This document shows positions 1-7,709 of a DNA stretch of 31,218 nt, one piece after another. This DNA comes from CAZJLP01 sp964546955. GTDB lineage: Bacteria > Verrucomicrobiota > Verrucomicrobiia > Opitutales > Opitutaceae. The DNA is taken from positions 1 through 31,218 of the forward strand of contig CAZJLP010000058.1 in the NCBI GenBank assembly GCA_964546955.1, in the 5' to 3' direction. Under the pieces are notes generated by a model. The model did no database searches and was not told the origin of the DNA. It saw only the letters and a list, made by a program, of their open reading frames with translations. Position 1 is the first letter of the stretch. Each line of letters begins with the position of its first letter. A program made the position numbers and the translations under genes.

Positions 1-648
1 CACTGTGCCGGTCGCGGTCAGCACGATGAGGATAGGCGCACACCAGAAGCCGATTGCATTGTGCCAATTCCAATCCCGGGCTTTGCCCGACGCATTGCGG
101 ACGAACCACACCGACGGCCTGAGTGCGCGCCAGGAATAGCTCTTGGGCCACCAAAGGATAAGTCCGGTGATGGCCAGCAGGAGGAAGGCAATGTTCGAGA
201 TGCCGGTGGCGTTTCGGCCCCAGTTTCGTTGTTCCGTTCCGGTGCCCAGCCAGCGGTGCCACTCCGTCATGGTATGGAAAAAAGCGCGCAGGCGGGGCGC
301 GGTGCCGGCGTGAACCTCTCCGCTGTATGGATTGATGTACGCGGTGTCGCCGCGGCCGTAGGTCACCACAATCGCGGCGCGAGGATCGCGCTGTACGATC
401 ACACTGGAGGGCCGGCTGTCCGGACGGAACGCGCGCGCGGCTTTCAGGACGTCATCCAAGGAAAGCGGCTGCGTGCCATTCGCCGCCGCTGAAACTCGCG
501 CGACATCGCGCTCGGCCCAGACGATGAGCTGCTTCTCGAACGAAATCGCTACGCCGGTAAATGCCATGATGCCGATGATGGCGCCACACAAGAGGCCGGT
601 CGCAAAATGAAACCAGAACAGCAGGTTGCGGAGTCGGAGTGATGTCAT
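1..648 (-). CDS. PepSY-associated TM helix protein (PiuB-like), C-terminus outside window
   Basis: The open frame runs from an ATG at 646-648 to the window edge, so only the first 216 residues are visible. Membrane helices are evident at about residues 12-36 and 150-168, and a third begins near 200. Between the first two lies a periplasmic stretch with the PepSY-TM signature around 121-134 (FFHTMTEWHRWLG). Conserved-type histidines are seen at 14, 125, 131 and 196. Such proteins commonly accompany siderophore receptors and are thought to handle imported iron or act as membrane ferric reductases; the reaction here is inferred from family and context. It is the last visible gene of the TonB operon, 12 bp after the coiled-coil gene. 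The start is the first ATG, followed directly by the N-in basic residues and helix typical of the family. Confidence 0.85.
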   Translation of the reverse strand, partial: MTSLRLRNLLFWFHFATGLLCGAIIGIMAFTGVAISFEKQLIVWAERDVARVSAAANGTQPLSLDDVLKAARAFRPDSRPSSVIVQRDPRAAIVVTYGRGDTAYINPYSGEVHAGTAPRLRAFFHTMTEWHRWLGTGTEQRNWGRNATGISNIAFLLLAITGLILWWPKSYSWRALRPSVWFVRNASGKARDWNWHNAIGFWCAPILIVLTATGTV

Positions 649-660
649 TGAGCTTGTCAG

Positions 661-1197
661 TTACGGAGGAGAAGCGAAAGCTTCGGTTGCACCGGAGCGC
701 GAGGCGTCGGTGGTCCGCGCGCGTTCGGCCGCGAGCTCGTTCAGCTTGCGAACTACCGTGTTGTGCTCGGCCACAAGCTCGTTGTATTTGCGCGCCGCCT
801 CCGCCAGGCGCTGGCCGAGATCGGTCAGGCGGTCATTTGCTTCTTTTAGCCGTGCGTCTCGGAGCTGCACCGCCGCACTCCATTCGTCGACCGCCAGGCG
901 GAGCTGGTCTCGTTCCGCGGTGAGCTGCTGCACGGTGCGCAGCGATCGATCGAGTCTTGTTTCCACGTCTTTCAGGGCCTCCGCGCTTTGGCTGAGCTGA
1001 CCGCGAAACCGCTCGAGATCGGACGCCTGGCCCTGCGCCTTTTTTTCGAGTTCTTGAAGCTTGGCCTCCTGCTGCAGGCGTTCTCTTTCCAGCCGGTTCA
1101 CCTCCAGGTTCAAATTGCGGTTCGCGCGCCACTGCAGCCCGCAGAGCACGACGAGGACCACGACGCCAATCAGGTTCAGAGTGGTGAGCCGTTTCAT
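661..1197 (-). CDS. Small membrane-anchored coiled-coil protein in TonB operon, function unknown
   Basis: This 178-residue protein has one N-terminal hydrophobic helix (about residues 8-22). An almost unbroken heptad-type coiled coil rich in Glu, Arg, Leu, Gln and Ala follows (about 28-160), then a short unstructured tail. I see no catalytic motif, and the topology suggests a single anchor with a long rod in the periplasm. The ATG overlaps the exbD stop by 4 bp (ATGA arrangement), so translation is probably coupled and the protein made in step with ExbD. Context suggests an accessory or scaffold of the TonB-ExbB-ExbD motor or of the downstream PepSY protein; that is inference. A FtsB/FtsL-like or Smc-like similarity search would reflect only the coiled coil, so no function is assigned. 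Confidence 0.75.
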   Translation of the reverse strand: MKRLTTLNLIGVVVLVVLCGLQWRANRNLNLEVNRLERERLQQEAKLQELEKKAQGQASDLERFRGQLSQSAEALKDVETRLDRSLRTVQQLTAERDQLRLAVDEWSAAVQLRDARLKEANDRLTDLGQRLAEAARKYNELVAEHNTVVRKLNELAAERARTTDASRSGATEAFASPP

Positions 1198-1625
1198 TGC
1201 CCCGCTGCTGGCTCTCGCGTCTCGAACGCCACCTTCTCCACGCCGGCCGAGCGCACGAGATCGAGGATATGAAGCACGTCTCCATGGCGCGCCTCACGGT
1301 CGCCGCGGATAAAGACCCGGACATCGGAGTTTTTTTCACGGGCTCGACTCAGCGCGGCGACCAATTCGTGGGACCCGATCGGTTTGCCATCCAGGAAGAC
1401 AAGCCCACCCTTGTCGACTGTGACATGGACGAGGTTCTTTTGCGTCTCGGGGCTCGCGGTGGTCGCGGTCGGCAGGCTCACTTTCACCCCCTTGAGGTTC
1501 ACCATGCTCAGGCTCACCAGCATAAAGGCGGCGAGCAGAAAGAACATGATGTCGATCAGGGGAATGATCTCGATCCGCGCCTCGGAGTGCTCTGTGGGGA
1601 GCTTGGAGCCAAGTTTCACCGGCAT
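1194..1625 (-). CDS. exbD: ExbD-type biopolymer transport protein
   Basis: This 143-residue protein has the ExbD/TolR layout. A short cytoplasmic N-terminus is followed by one membrane helix (about residues 22-43) and a periplasmic domain with the conserved mixed alpha/beta fold (residues 60-140). The helix begins IPLIDIMFFLL, placing the essential proton-carrying aspartate at D25, the same number as in E. coli ExbD. With ExbB it forms the proton-driven motor that energises TonB. The gene starts 7 bp after exbB and overlaps the next gene by 4 bp. ExbD and TolR are hard to separate by sequence; the neighbouring tonB and receptor favour ExbD. Confidence 0.93.
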   Translation of the reverse strand: MPVKLGSKLPTEHSEARIEIIPLIDIMFFLLAAFMLVSLSMVNLKGVKVSLPTATTASPETQKNLVHVTVDKGGLVFLDGKPIGSHELVAALSRAREKNSDVRVFIRGDREARHGDVLHILDLVRSAGVEKVAFETREPAAGQ

Positions 1626-1632
1626 GGCGAGG

Positions 1633-2352
1633 TCAGTTTAAAATTCCCTTCGCCGTGTCAGGCGCGAGCGCGCGCTCGCGGGCGAACTCTTCGACGTCGT
1701 GACCGTGGTGCCTCGCCGAGTGGATGAGAAGCTCGACGTGATTGATCGAACGCTCAAGCCGTGCGCGGAAATGGCCGAGTCGGCGATTGAAATAGTTGTA
1801 AGGAAGCAAACAAAGGATGGCGATCCCCAGACCGCAGGCCGTCGCGATCAACGCTTCTGCGATGCCTCCGCTCACCTTGACGGCGGCGAGCTCTTCGCTG
1901 CCGACGAAGTTGAACGAATGCATGATGCCCACGACCGTGCCCAAGAGGCCGAGCAACGGAGCCAGTGTGATGAAAGTGCCGAGCATCCAAAGCCGCTTTT
2001 CCGCAAGTTCCAGCGCGTCGGTCGCACGAAGCTGCATTGCGCCCAACAAGGACGAGTGGGCGTGAATCAACCCCTCGTGCACCGTCGCGAGGAACGGGTC
2101 GTTTTGCTCTCGAGTCAGTCGTTCGGCCTCTTTAAAGCGTCCGTCCGCGATGGCATCGAACACCAATTGAAGCGCGGAGGCCCGCGCCTGCCGGCTCAGT
2201 TTCCACCACCATAGCGACCGCTCGACCACGACGACGAGTGCCGCGATAAAGCAGAATAGAATGGGCCACATGATGGGCCCGCCGCGTACGAAAAGATCGA
2301 CGGCGAGATTCGCCAAGGGCAGCGAGAGCACAGGAGGGGAGAGCGAGATCAT
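1633..2352 (-). CDS. exbB: ExbB-type MotA/TolQ/ExbB proton channel protein
   Basis: I choose the ATG at 2350-2352, which overlaps the tonB stop (ATGA) and gives 239 residues. A longer reading frame upstream would run into tonB and adds a non-conserved Arg-rich leader. Three membrane helices are visible at about residues 23-45, 123-146 and 165-188. The second carries the family motif APLLGLLGTVVGIMHSF, and the third ALIATACGLGIAILCLLPYNYF-type residues. The large cytoplasmic loop between helices 1 and 2 is typical. ExbB pentamers surround ExbD helices and conduct protons in the inner membrane to drive TonB. Position between tonB and exbD supports the assignment over TolQ or MotA. Confidence 0.94.
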   Translation of the reverse strand: MISLSPPVLSLPLANLAVDLFVRGGPIMWPILFCFIAALVVVVERSLWWWKLSRQARASALQLVFDAIADGRFKEAERLTREQNDPFLATVHEGLIHAHSSLLGAMQLRATDALELAEKRLWMLGTFITLAPLLGLLGTVVGIMHSFNFVGSEELAAVKVSGGIAEALIATACGLGIAILCLLPYNYFNRRLGHFRARLERSINHVELLIHSARHHGHDVEEFARERALAPDTAKGILN

Positions 2353-3125
2353 TTTTTCAGTCGGAAACGGATTGCGACTTCGTAAAGCCGCTGTGGACCG
2401 CGCGGGAAATTCCAGCGCTCGCGGACGGTTTGGACCGCGGCTTCGTTCAACAGAGGCCAGGTGCACGGTTCGGAAACGTCCGCCCTGGTTACACGACCGT
2501 CCGTGTCGACGGAGAGTCGCACGAGGACCGTACCTTCCTGGCCCAGTCGAGTCGCACGTGCAGGATAAACCGGCGCTGGCTGGCGGCCCTCGCCTTGGCC
2601 AAAGACCAGCGACTGAACCGTTGTGCTCGCCACCGCGGTTTTCGGAGCAGCCTGCAGTCCAAGCGACGCGGTCGCTGCGTCCACCAACCGAATCGCTCCT
2701 TCCACCGGCACGGCGAAGGCGAGTGACGGAATAGGTTCGGTCGCGGCCAGGGCGGGCGCGGCGGGAGGGGCGCTCAAAGGGAGGGACGCGGGGGGCTGCA
2801 TCAGCGCAGCCCGCGGGGAGCTACTCGCAACCGCTGGTGCCGCGGGGTCGAGTTCGACCTCGATCTTTTCGATTTGCACAGGCGGAGGGACCGTTTTCGC
2901 CGGCTGCGGGCGAGCGTAGGGGAGAAGCAAACCGGCTGCGCCGAATGCGCAGCATACGACCCAGAGGACCAGGGTGGCGACCGCGCTCAGCGGCGTGCCA
3001 TCGTCGCGCGGCTCGACCGCAAAACGCGGACCGCGGGACGGCGGAAACCGATAGGGCTGACGCGTCACGGTTCTGGGTGCAGGGAGCGTCGTGGTCGTGG
3101 CGATCATGATGGAGGGCTCAATCAA
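2349..3125 (-). CDS. tonB: TonB family energy transducer
   Basis: This 258-residue protein has a basic cytoplasmic N-terminus, one membrane helix (about residues 46-70), a Pro/Ala-rich periplasmic spacer (about 71-175) and a TonB C-terminal domain (about 180-258). The domain carries the family YP motif (PVYPARA) and the GTVLVRLSVDTDGRV strand pair, and ends in LYEVAIRFRLKK. It spans the periplasm and transmits ExbBD force to the TonB box of the receptor encoded upstream. The N-terminal cytoplasmic stretch of about 45 residues is longer than in E. coli TonB; a start at the second ATG (3107) would shorten it by six residues. It sits 3 bp after the dioxygenase gene and overlaps exbB by 4 bp. Confidence 0.92.
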   Translation of the reverse strand: MIEPSIMIATTTTLPAPRTVTRQPYRFPPSRGPRFAVEPRDDGTPLSAVATLVLWVVCCAFGAAGLLLPYARPQPAKTVPPPVQIEKIEVELDPAAPAVASSSPRAALMQPPASLPLSAPPAAPALAATEPIPSLAFAVPVEGAIRLVDAATASLGLQAAPKTAVASTTVQSLVFGQGEGRQPAPVYPARATRLGQEGTVLVRLSVDTDGRVTRADVSEPCTWPLLNEAAVQTVRERWNFPRGPQRLYEVAIRFRLKK

Positions 3126-3128
3126 ACT

Positions 3129-3809
3129 TCACATTTCGGCCCACTGGCGGAGGAGATTGTGATAGACGCCGGTCAGCTGGACTACGCCCGGGCTGCCGGG
3201 TGAGCTGGAACTGACCTGTTGGATGCCGACGTCGAGATTGAAAAGCAGAGTCCGCCGACCGTCGTCGCGGATCATGCTTTGGATCCAAAAAAATGAACTC
3301 AGGCGCGTGCCGCGCGTCACCGGCGTCACGTGATGCAGGCTGGTTGAAGGGTAGAGAATAAGATGCCCAGCCGGGAGTTTGACGCTCTTTGCTCCGTAGG
3401 TGTCCTCAACGACGAGTTCGCCGCCATCGTACTCGGATGGATCGGCCAGAAACAACGTGCACGAGAGATCCGTCCGGATTCGTTGACCTGTCTCGGAGAT
3501 TTGCCGAATAGCCCCGTCCACATGGGTGCCGAACTGCTGGCCGCCGCTATAACGATTGAAAAAGGGCGGCAGGATATGAAGTGGAAGCGCGGCTGAAAGG
3601 AAGAGCGGATTCTGTCCAAGTGCCCGCAAGATCGTCTGCCCGACTTGGCGCGCCACCGGGTGGTTTTCCGGCAGCTGGCAGTTGTCCTTCACCCGGGCGC
3701 CCTGATGTCCGGCCGTCGCCCGGCCATCGATCCAGTCGGCCTGCTCGAGCTGCGTGCGCGCAGCGGCAACCTGATCGGCGGACAAGACGTTGGGGATGGC
3801 GACGAGCAT
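3129..3809 (-). CDS. piuC: PiuC/YbiX-like Fe(II)/2-oxoglutarate dioxygenase
   Basis: The protein has 226 residues, matching the usual length of PKHD-type hydroxylases such as E. coli YbiX and Pseudomonas PiuC. The iron triad is visible as H96 and D98 (THVDGA) and H159 (SLHHVTPVTRG). The 2-oxoglutarate-binding arginine is in the following TRGTR stretch (R166 or R169). NRYSGGQQFGTHVD and FLADPSEYDGGEL are further family blocks. These enzymes sit beside catecholate-siderophore receptors and are thought to modify the siderophore or a receptor component; the exact substrate is not established. It lies 8 bp after the receptor gene and 3 bp before tonB, in one operon. Confidence 0.92.
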   Translation of the reverse strand: MLVAIPNVLSADQVAAARTQLEQADWIDGRATAGHQGARVKDNCQLPENHPVARQVGQTILRALGQNPLFLSAALPLHILPPFFNRYSGGQQFGTHVDGAIRQISETGQRIRTDLSCTLFLADPSEYDGGELVVEDTYGAKSVKLPAGHLILYPSTSLHHVTPVTRGTRLSSFFWIQSMIRDDGRRTLLFNLDVGIQQVSSSSPGSPGVVQLTGVYHNLLRQWAEM

Positions 3810-3817
3810 GACGTGTA

Positions 3818-6199
3818 TCAGTATTTCAGAGACGCCGTGAGGCTATAGGAGCGCGGGCTGCCGGGATAATAGCGGCCGCCGTTGTTGTTGACGCGATAGG
3901 TGAATTCGTCCGCCAGATTGGTGATATTGAGCCGGAACGTGAGGTTCGGACTCACCTCGTAAGCGGCCATGGCGTTGATGAGCCAGAACGACGGCGCGCC
4001 GCTCAGACTCGGGCCGGTCGAGGTGATCGCGTTCGCGGTGGCCCGGGTGACCGAGTCCGAGTACTGGACCCCGCCGCCGATCGTGATCTTGCGCACAAGC
4101 GCGTAGGTCGTCCACAGATTGCCGGACAATCGTGGCGTGTAGCGGAGGCCCGCGCCGTCATTTGCGGAGGAAGTGGTCCCGGACGCTTTGAATTCGCTTT
4201 CCATCCAGCCCAGTCCCCCAAAGATGAGCCAGCGGTTCGTGATGCGGCCCGAGACTCCGAATTCAAGGCCCTCCACGATGTTGCTGATATCCTGGGTCAC
4301 CAATCCCGTCGTGGCGTCCGTGCTGACCACATTGAGATTTTCGGAACGGTAGAGTGCGAGGCTGGTAGAGACTTTTCCTTGGAGAAACTCCCACTTGGCC
4401 CCGAGTTCCAGATTGCGCGCTTCTTGTGGGTCGAGGTTCGGATTGTTCTGGTTGGAGGCGGTGCTCGAGAGCGTGAATCCGCTTCCGGGCGGGGTGAAGG
4501 AATTGCCGTAGGCGACGTACAGACTGCCCGCTCGCACGGGCTTGAAGACAAGACCGGTTTTCCAGCTCCAGAGATCGCCTTCGGCCTTCAATTTCTCCAG
4601 CAAGGGAACAGGGAGAGAAGCGGTTGCAGGCGCGAGACTCTCGTAGTCGATGGCGTAATTTTCCCAGCGAATGCTCGCATTCAGCAGCCACCGTGGAGTG
4701 ATCCGGAGCGTGTCGAACACGTAAAGCGCGAGCGTGTCGGCTTGGGCGGTGGCGAACGGCGCATTTGCAGCTCGGTACGGCTGCTGCGCGGCCGTTGACG
4801 AACGCACGGTGTTGGGCGCAAAAAGATCGGTCGACGGTCCGCCCACGGGAGACCACGTGGGAGACTCCTGCTCTTCTCGACTGACCTCGAGACCCGCACT
4901 GATCGTGTGGCCAACGGCGCCCGTCTTGGTGTCGATCGAGACATTTGTCTGGTTCGAGATAATCTGGTTTTCTGTGTCGGTCCGGAGTCGCCGCGGCGTA
5001 ACCGCAGAGGTGGAGGGGTCGTACGCTACGTAGGCCGGGGGCACCGCGCCGGTGGCCGGGTTCACCGGAGTCGTGGCCGGCGCAAACGTGGCCGGAGCCG
5101 TGTTGCTGTTTTGAAAGTAGGTCTGCAGTGCCTCGCGGCGGGTCGTGGCGAAGCGGGTCTGGTTCACCAGTCGCAGCGAGGTGGAAAAGTCATGTTCCAA
5201 GCGCGCGCCCAGGCTGCGTTGCGTGACGTGCTCGAAGTCCTCGTTTCGCAACCCGTAGACATTGGATTGATCCACCGAAGCGGCCACGGGCGGCACGCCG
5301 GCCGGCAGGACTGCGCCGCCGGGAATGGCGATCACAGGCAGCCCGGAATCAGGAAGATTGTCCTGCCGGATGTAGGCGCCGGCGAGGGTGAAGCGCGTGG
5401 GCGTGCCCAGGCCCAACGCGAGAGAGGGCGCGACGCCGAAGCTGGTGTTGTCGATCGTGTCCCGTCCAGGTGTTCCGCTATCCTGCCAGAGTACGTTCAA
5501 ACGAACGGCGCTGCCGGCAACGGGACTGTTTTTAATCGGCTGATTGAGATCGATCGTGGCTCGGCGTTGATCTTCGCCCCCGTCTTCGGAAATACCGTAG
5601 ACCGCGGTTGCGGCGGTGAAGCTCTCGGCCCGCGGCGTTTTGGTGACGAGATTGATGTACCCGGAAGCGCCGCCCCGACCGTTGTCCGCCCCGGACGGAC
5701 CCTTTGCAATCTCCACCTGCTCCAGGTTGTAGGTGTCGCGGCTATAGGCTCCGCTGTCACGTACTCCGTCGACGAAGATGCTGCCGGAAGTGTCGAACCC
5801 GCGCATCGTGAAAGAATCTCCGGAGGCAACATTGCCTCCCTCTCCGGCCAGAAAAGTAATGCCAGGCGTATTGCGGAGGACGTCGCTCAGGTTTTGGGCT
5901 CCCTGCTGCGTGTAGACCTCCTGAGGAATGACGACCACCGTTTGCGGCGTGTCTCGGAGGGGCTCCGTGAATTTGGGAGACGAGACGCCGGGTGTCTGCT
6001 GACCCTCTACCACCACCTCGGCCAATTTGGTCGCGTCCGAGGCAGAGGCGGCTCCGCTCGGACGGTTCCCGGTTGCCGTCTGAGCCTGTGCTTCACTCGC
6101 GCCGGCCAGCATGATCGATTGAACGAGGGCGACGGCCAGCGGAGAGACGCCGCGAGAGAGTTGAGGAGCGGAAAGGGCGGAGGAACGTGGACGGTTCAT
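3818..6199 (-). CDS. TonB-dependent siderophore receptor (Fiu-like)
   Basis: This 793-residue outer-membrane receptor starts with a signal peptide (about residues 1-40, ending SEAQAQ). A TonB-box-like segment lies near 59-66 (LAEVVVEG). The plug domain (about 80-190) contains TPQTVVVIP, DVLRNTPGI, MRGFD, IFVDGVRD, and VEIAKGPSG followed by GRGGASGYINLVTK. A 22-strand barrel fills the rest and ends in the terminal tyrosine of LTASLKY, as outer-membrane barrels do. The plug pattern and the adjacent piuC gene point to the Fiu/PiuA group for ferric catecholates or their breakdown products; the ligand is inferred. It is the first gene of the operon, with a Fur-box-like site about 60-75 bp upstream. 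Confidence 0.94.
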   Translation of the reverse strand: MNRPRSSALSAPQLSRGVSPLAVALVQSIMLAGASEAQAQTATGNRPSGAASASDATKLAEVVVEGQQTPGVSSPKFTEPLRDTPQTVVVIPQEVYTQQGAQNLSDVLRNTPGITFLAGEGGNVASGDSFTMRGFDTSGSIFVDGVRDSGAYSRDTYNLEQVEIAKGPSGADNGRGGASGYINLVTKTPRAESFTAATAVYGISEDGGEDQRRATIDLNQPIKNSPVAGSAVRLNVLWQDSGTPGRDTIDNTSFGVAPSLALGLGTPTRFTLAGAYIRQDNLPDSGLPVIAIPGGAVLPAGVPPVAASVDQSNVYGLRNEDFEHVTQRSLGARLEHDFSTSLRLVNQTRFATTRREALQTYFQNSNTAPATFAPATTPVNPATGAVPPAYVAYDPSTSAVTPRRLRTDTENQIISNQTNVSIDTKTGAVGHTISAGLEVSREEQESPTWSPVGGPSTDLFAPNTVRSSTAAQQPYRAANAPFATAQADTLALYVFDTLRITPRWLLNASIRWENYAIDYESLAPATASLPVPLLEKLKAEGDLWSWKTGLVFKPVRAGSLYVAYGNSFTPPGSGFTLSSTASNQNNPNLDPQEARNLELGAKWEFLQGKVSTSLALYRSENLNVVSTDATTGLVTQDISNIVEGLEFGVSGRITNRWLIFGGLGWMESEFKASGTTSSANDGAGLRYTPRLSGNLWTTYALVRKITIGGGVQYSDSVTRATANAITSTGPSLSGAPSFWLINAMAAYEVSPNLTFRLNITNLADEFTYRVNNNGGRYYPGSPRSYSLTASLKY

Positions 6200-6217
6200 C
6201 TAGATAAACGAAGTAAC

Positions 6218-6273
6218 TGATATTGAGATTCTGTCGCGAGAAGGGTCAAGTACGAATTGATACTGAATCTCAG
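6218..6273. promoter_or_regulatory. Candidate Fur-type operator region between divergent genes
   Basis: Positions 6258-6272 read TGATACTGAATCTCA, which matches the 7-1-7 Fur model TGATAAT-n-ATTATCA at 11 of 14 positions. A second, weaker half-site (TGATATT) begins at 6218. TGAGATTC (6224-6231) and GAATCTCA (6265-6272) also form a perfect 8-bp inverted repeat. The site lies in the 136-bp gap between the receptor gene (minus) and the helical-repeat gene (plus), so it could control either or both. The model match is mine by eye; no binding is shown. Confidence 0.5.
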
Positions 6274-6335
6274 TTTTAATAACTGTTGTCGGAAGCTCCT
6301 TTTCCGCTTCCCTTTATGCATGAGATTGCGCCCAT

Positions 6336-7505
6336 ATGGCACGAATGACGAACGAGTCTGAGCCTCCTCATGCCGATTCTGGCGAAACGTTGTCATGGGA
6401 TCAGGCTTTCGCCCTTTGTGAGACTGCCGTTCGCCAAGGTGAGTTGAAGGCAGCCGGCCCGGAGGCGGAAGCGCGGGATATCGTGCGGCTGGCGGAAGCG
6501 TGGCTCGCACGGGGTCAGATGTTGGAGTTTCGCCCCGAATTGCTCGATGAAGCGGTCGTTTCCTACGAGAAAGCCATCGCGGGGTTCGAGCAATCGAAGG
6601 GTGCCGAGGGGGGAATTTATCGCTTGGCGGTGGGCTGGATGAATCTCGGCAATGCCCAGCAAAAACGCGGGGGTGCAGCCGCGGCCGGCTCTGCCGCTCA
6701 TGCCTACCAAAAAGCGATCGATCTGCTCGCCCCGCGCGAGTCGGTGCCGCCGCAGGAACGCTGTACGTTAGGGGCCGCCCAAATGAACTACGCGCTCGCG
6801 GTGCAGGAAACCGGTGCCGGAGATAGTACGGCTCGCGCCGAGTCGGCGTTGGACGAAGCGATCGCAGTGTTTCGCACGTTGCCCCAAGAAGAGTTCCATT
6901 TTCGACGCATGCTTGCCGCAGCCACGTTAAACAAGGCCCGGCTCTTGGTCCGCGGGTCAGCGCCGAACCGTCGTCTCGAGGGCGTCGATTTGGCGCGAGA
7001 AGCGATCACGTTGCTGGAAAGTGCCGAGCAGGACGACCCCATGGCCTGCGAGATCGGTCTGAAAGCTCGCTGCCTGCTCTGTGAAGTTTACAGTGCCTCT
7101 CTCTTTCACGAAGGCCCGCCCCGGGCGGCTTCCGACGAAACCGTCGCCCAAGCGACCGATATCTGTGAGGAAGCGCTCACCCTGATCAACACGGCGGAGC
7201 AAAAAGGCGCGACCTATTTTCGCCCTGTCGCACACTGGCTCTACCGATTGGGCGTCTCGCTGTACGGCCAGTATCAGCCGCAGTTCCTCGGCGAGTTCGT
7301 GCAGGAGTATTATGGCGGCGCTGGTTTGGACGATGTTCGCGACGATGTGCGCGGGCTCACCCTGGAAGTGATCGAACGCACCCGCGCTACGTATCGCGAG
7401 CGGTTGTTCTCCAGCCGACAGTCGGAGCACGCCCAACGCTGGCTCCAAGCCCTGGACGACCTGAAGGAAGCGGGCGATTTCGTGGCGAGAGTGAAGGCAA
7501 GCTAG
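6336..7505 (+). CDS. Helical-repeat (TPR-like) protein of unknown function
   Basis: This 389-residue, largely alpha-helical protein has no signal peptide or membrane segment, so it is probably cytoplasmic. TPR-like helix pairs recur, for example around DEAVVSYEKAIAGF (about 70-83), AHAYQKAIDLL (about 123-133), ALDEAIAVF (about 168-176) and ATDICEEALTLI (about 270-281), with spacing typical of superhelical scaffold proteins. No catalytic motif is evident. It is divergent from the siderophore receptor and shares its promoter gap, so it may be iron-regulated, but nothing else ties it to iron. The ATG at 6336 gives the longest form; the ATG at 6345 is a close alternative. No convincing Shine-Dalgarno sequence precedes either. 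Confidence 0.75.
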   Translation: MARMTNESEPPHADSGETLSWDQAFALCETAVRQGELKAAGPEAEARDIVRLAEAWLARGQMLEFRPELLDEAVVSYEKAIAGFEQSKGAEGGIYRLAVGWMNLGNAQQKRGGAAAAGSAAHAYQKAIDLLAPRESVPPQERCTLGAAQMNYALAVQETGAGDSTARAESALDEAIAVFRTLPQEEFHFRRMLAAATLNKARLLVRGSAPNRRLEGVDLAREAITLLESAEQDDPMACEIGLKARCLLCEVYSASLFHEGPPRAASDETVAQATDICEEALTLINTAEQKGATYFRPVAHWLYRLGVSLYGQYQPQFLGEFVQEYYGGAGLDDVRDDVRGLTLEVIERTRATYRERLFSSRQSEHAQRWLQALDDLKEAGDFVARVKAS

Positions 7506-7558
7506 GCGCACGAGGCAAAATCCTGTAAACTACGAACCGTGCCGTGCGTCTGAGAACG

Positions 7559-7616
7559 GATCGAAAGGTAGGGCGGGTCCGGAGCTCTACACGGAGCCCC
7601 CGCCCTACCTTCGATC
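7559..7616. repeat. GGTAGGGCG/CGCCCTACC palindromic element, copy A
   Basis: The left arm GATCGAAAGGTAGGGCGGG (7559-7577) pairs almost perfectly with the right arm ending CCCTACCTTCGATC (to 7616), around a loop of roughly 20 bases. Three other copies with the same ends are in this window (10478, 13963, 18195). As RNA it would form a very stable hairpin between the helical-repeat gene and aroB, and may also end transcription, although no T-tract follows. The rest of the 204-bp gap (7506-7709) shows nothing else I recognise. Confidence 0.75.
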
Positions 7617-7709
7617 GCTTCGGGGAGCAGCAAGGGAGTACTTGCGCCCTCACAACGAACGCCGCCTACGCCATTGACCCCGTGAGACGATCCGCGTTTA
7701 AGCCGAGCC

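Noticed and set aside
4907..6220. A 437-codon open frame on the plus strand
   Set aside because: It lies antisense to the siderophore receptor, whose domain order is unmistakable; the frame is Arg/Gly-rich with no family motif, a usual shadow in GC-rich DNA.
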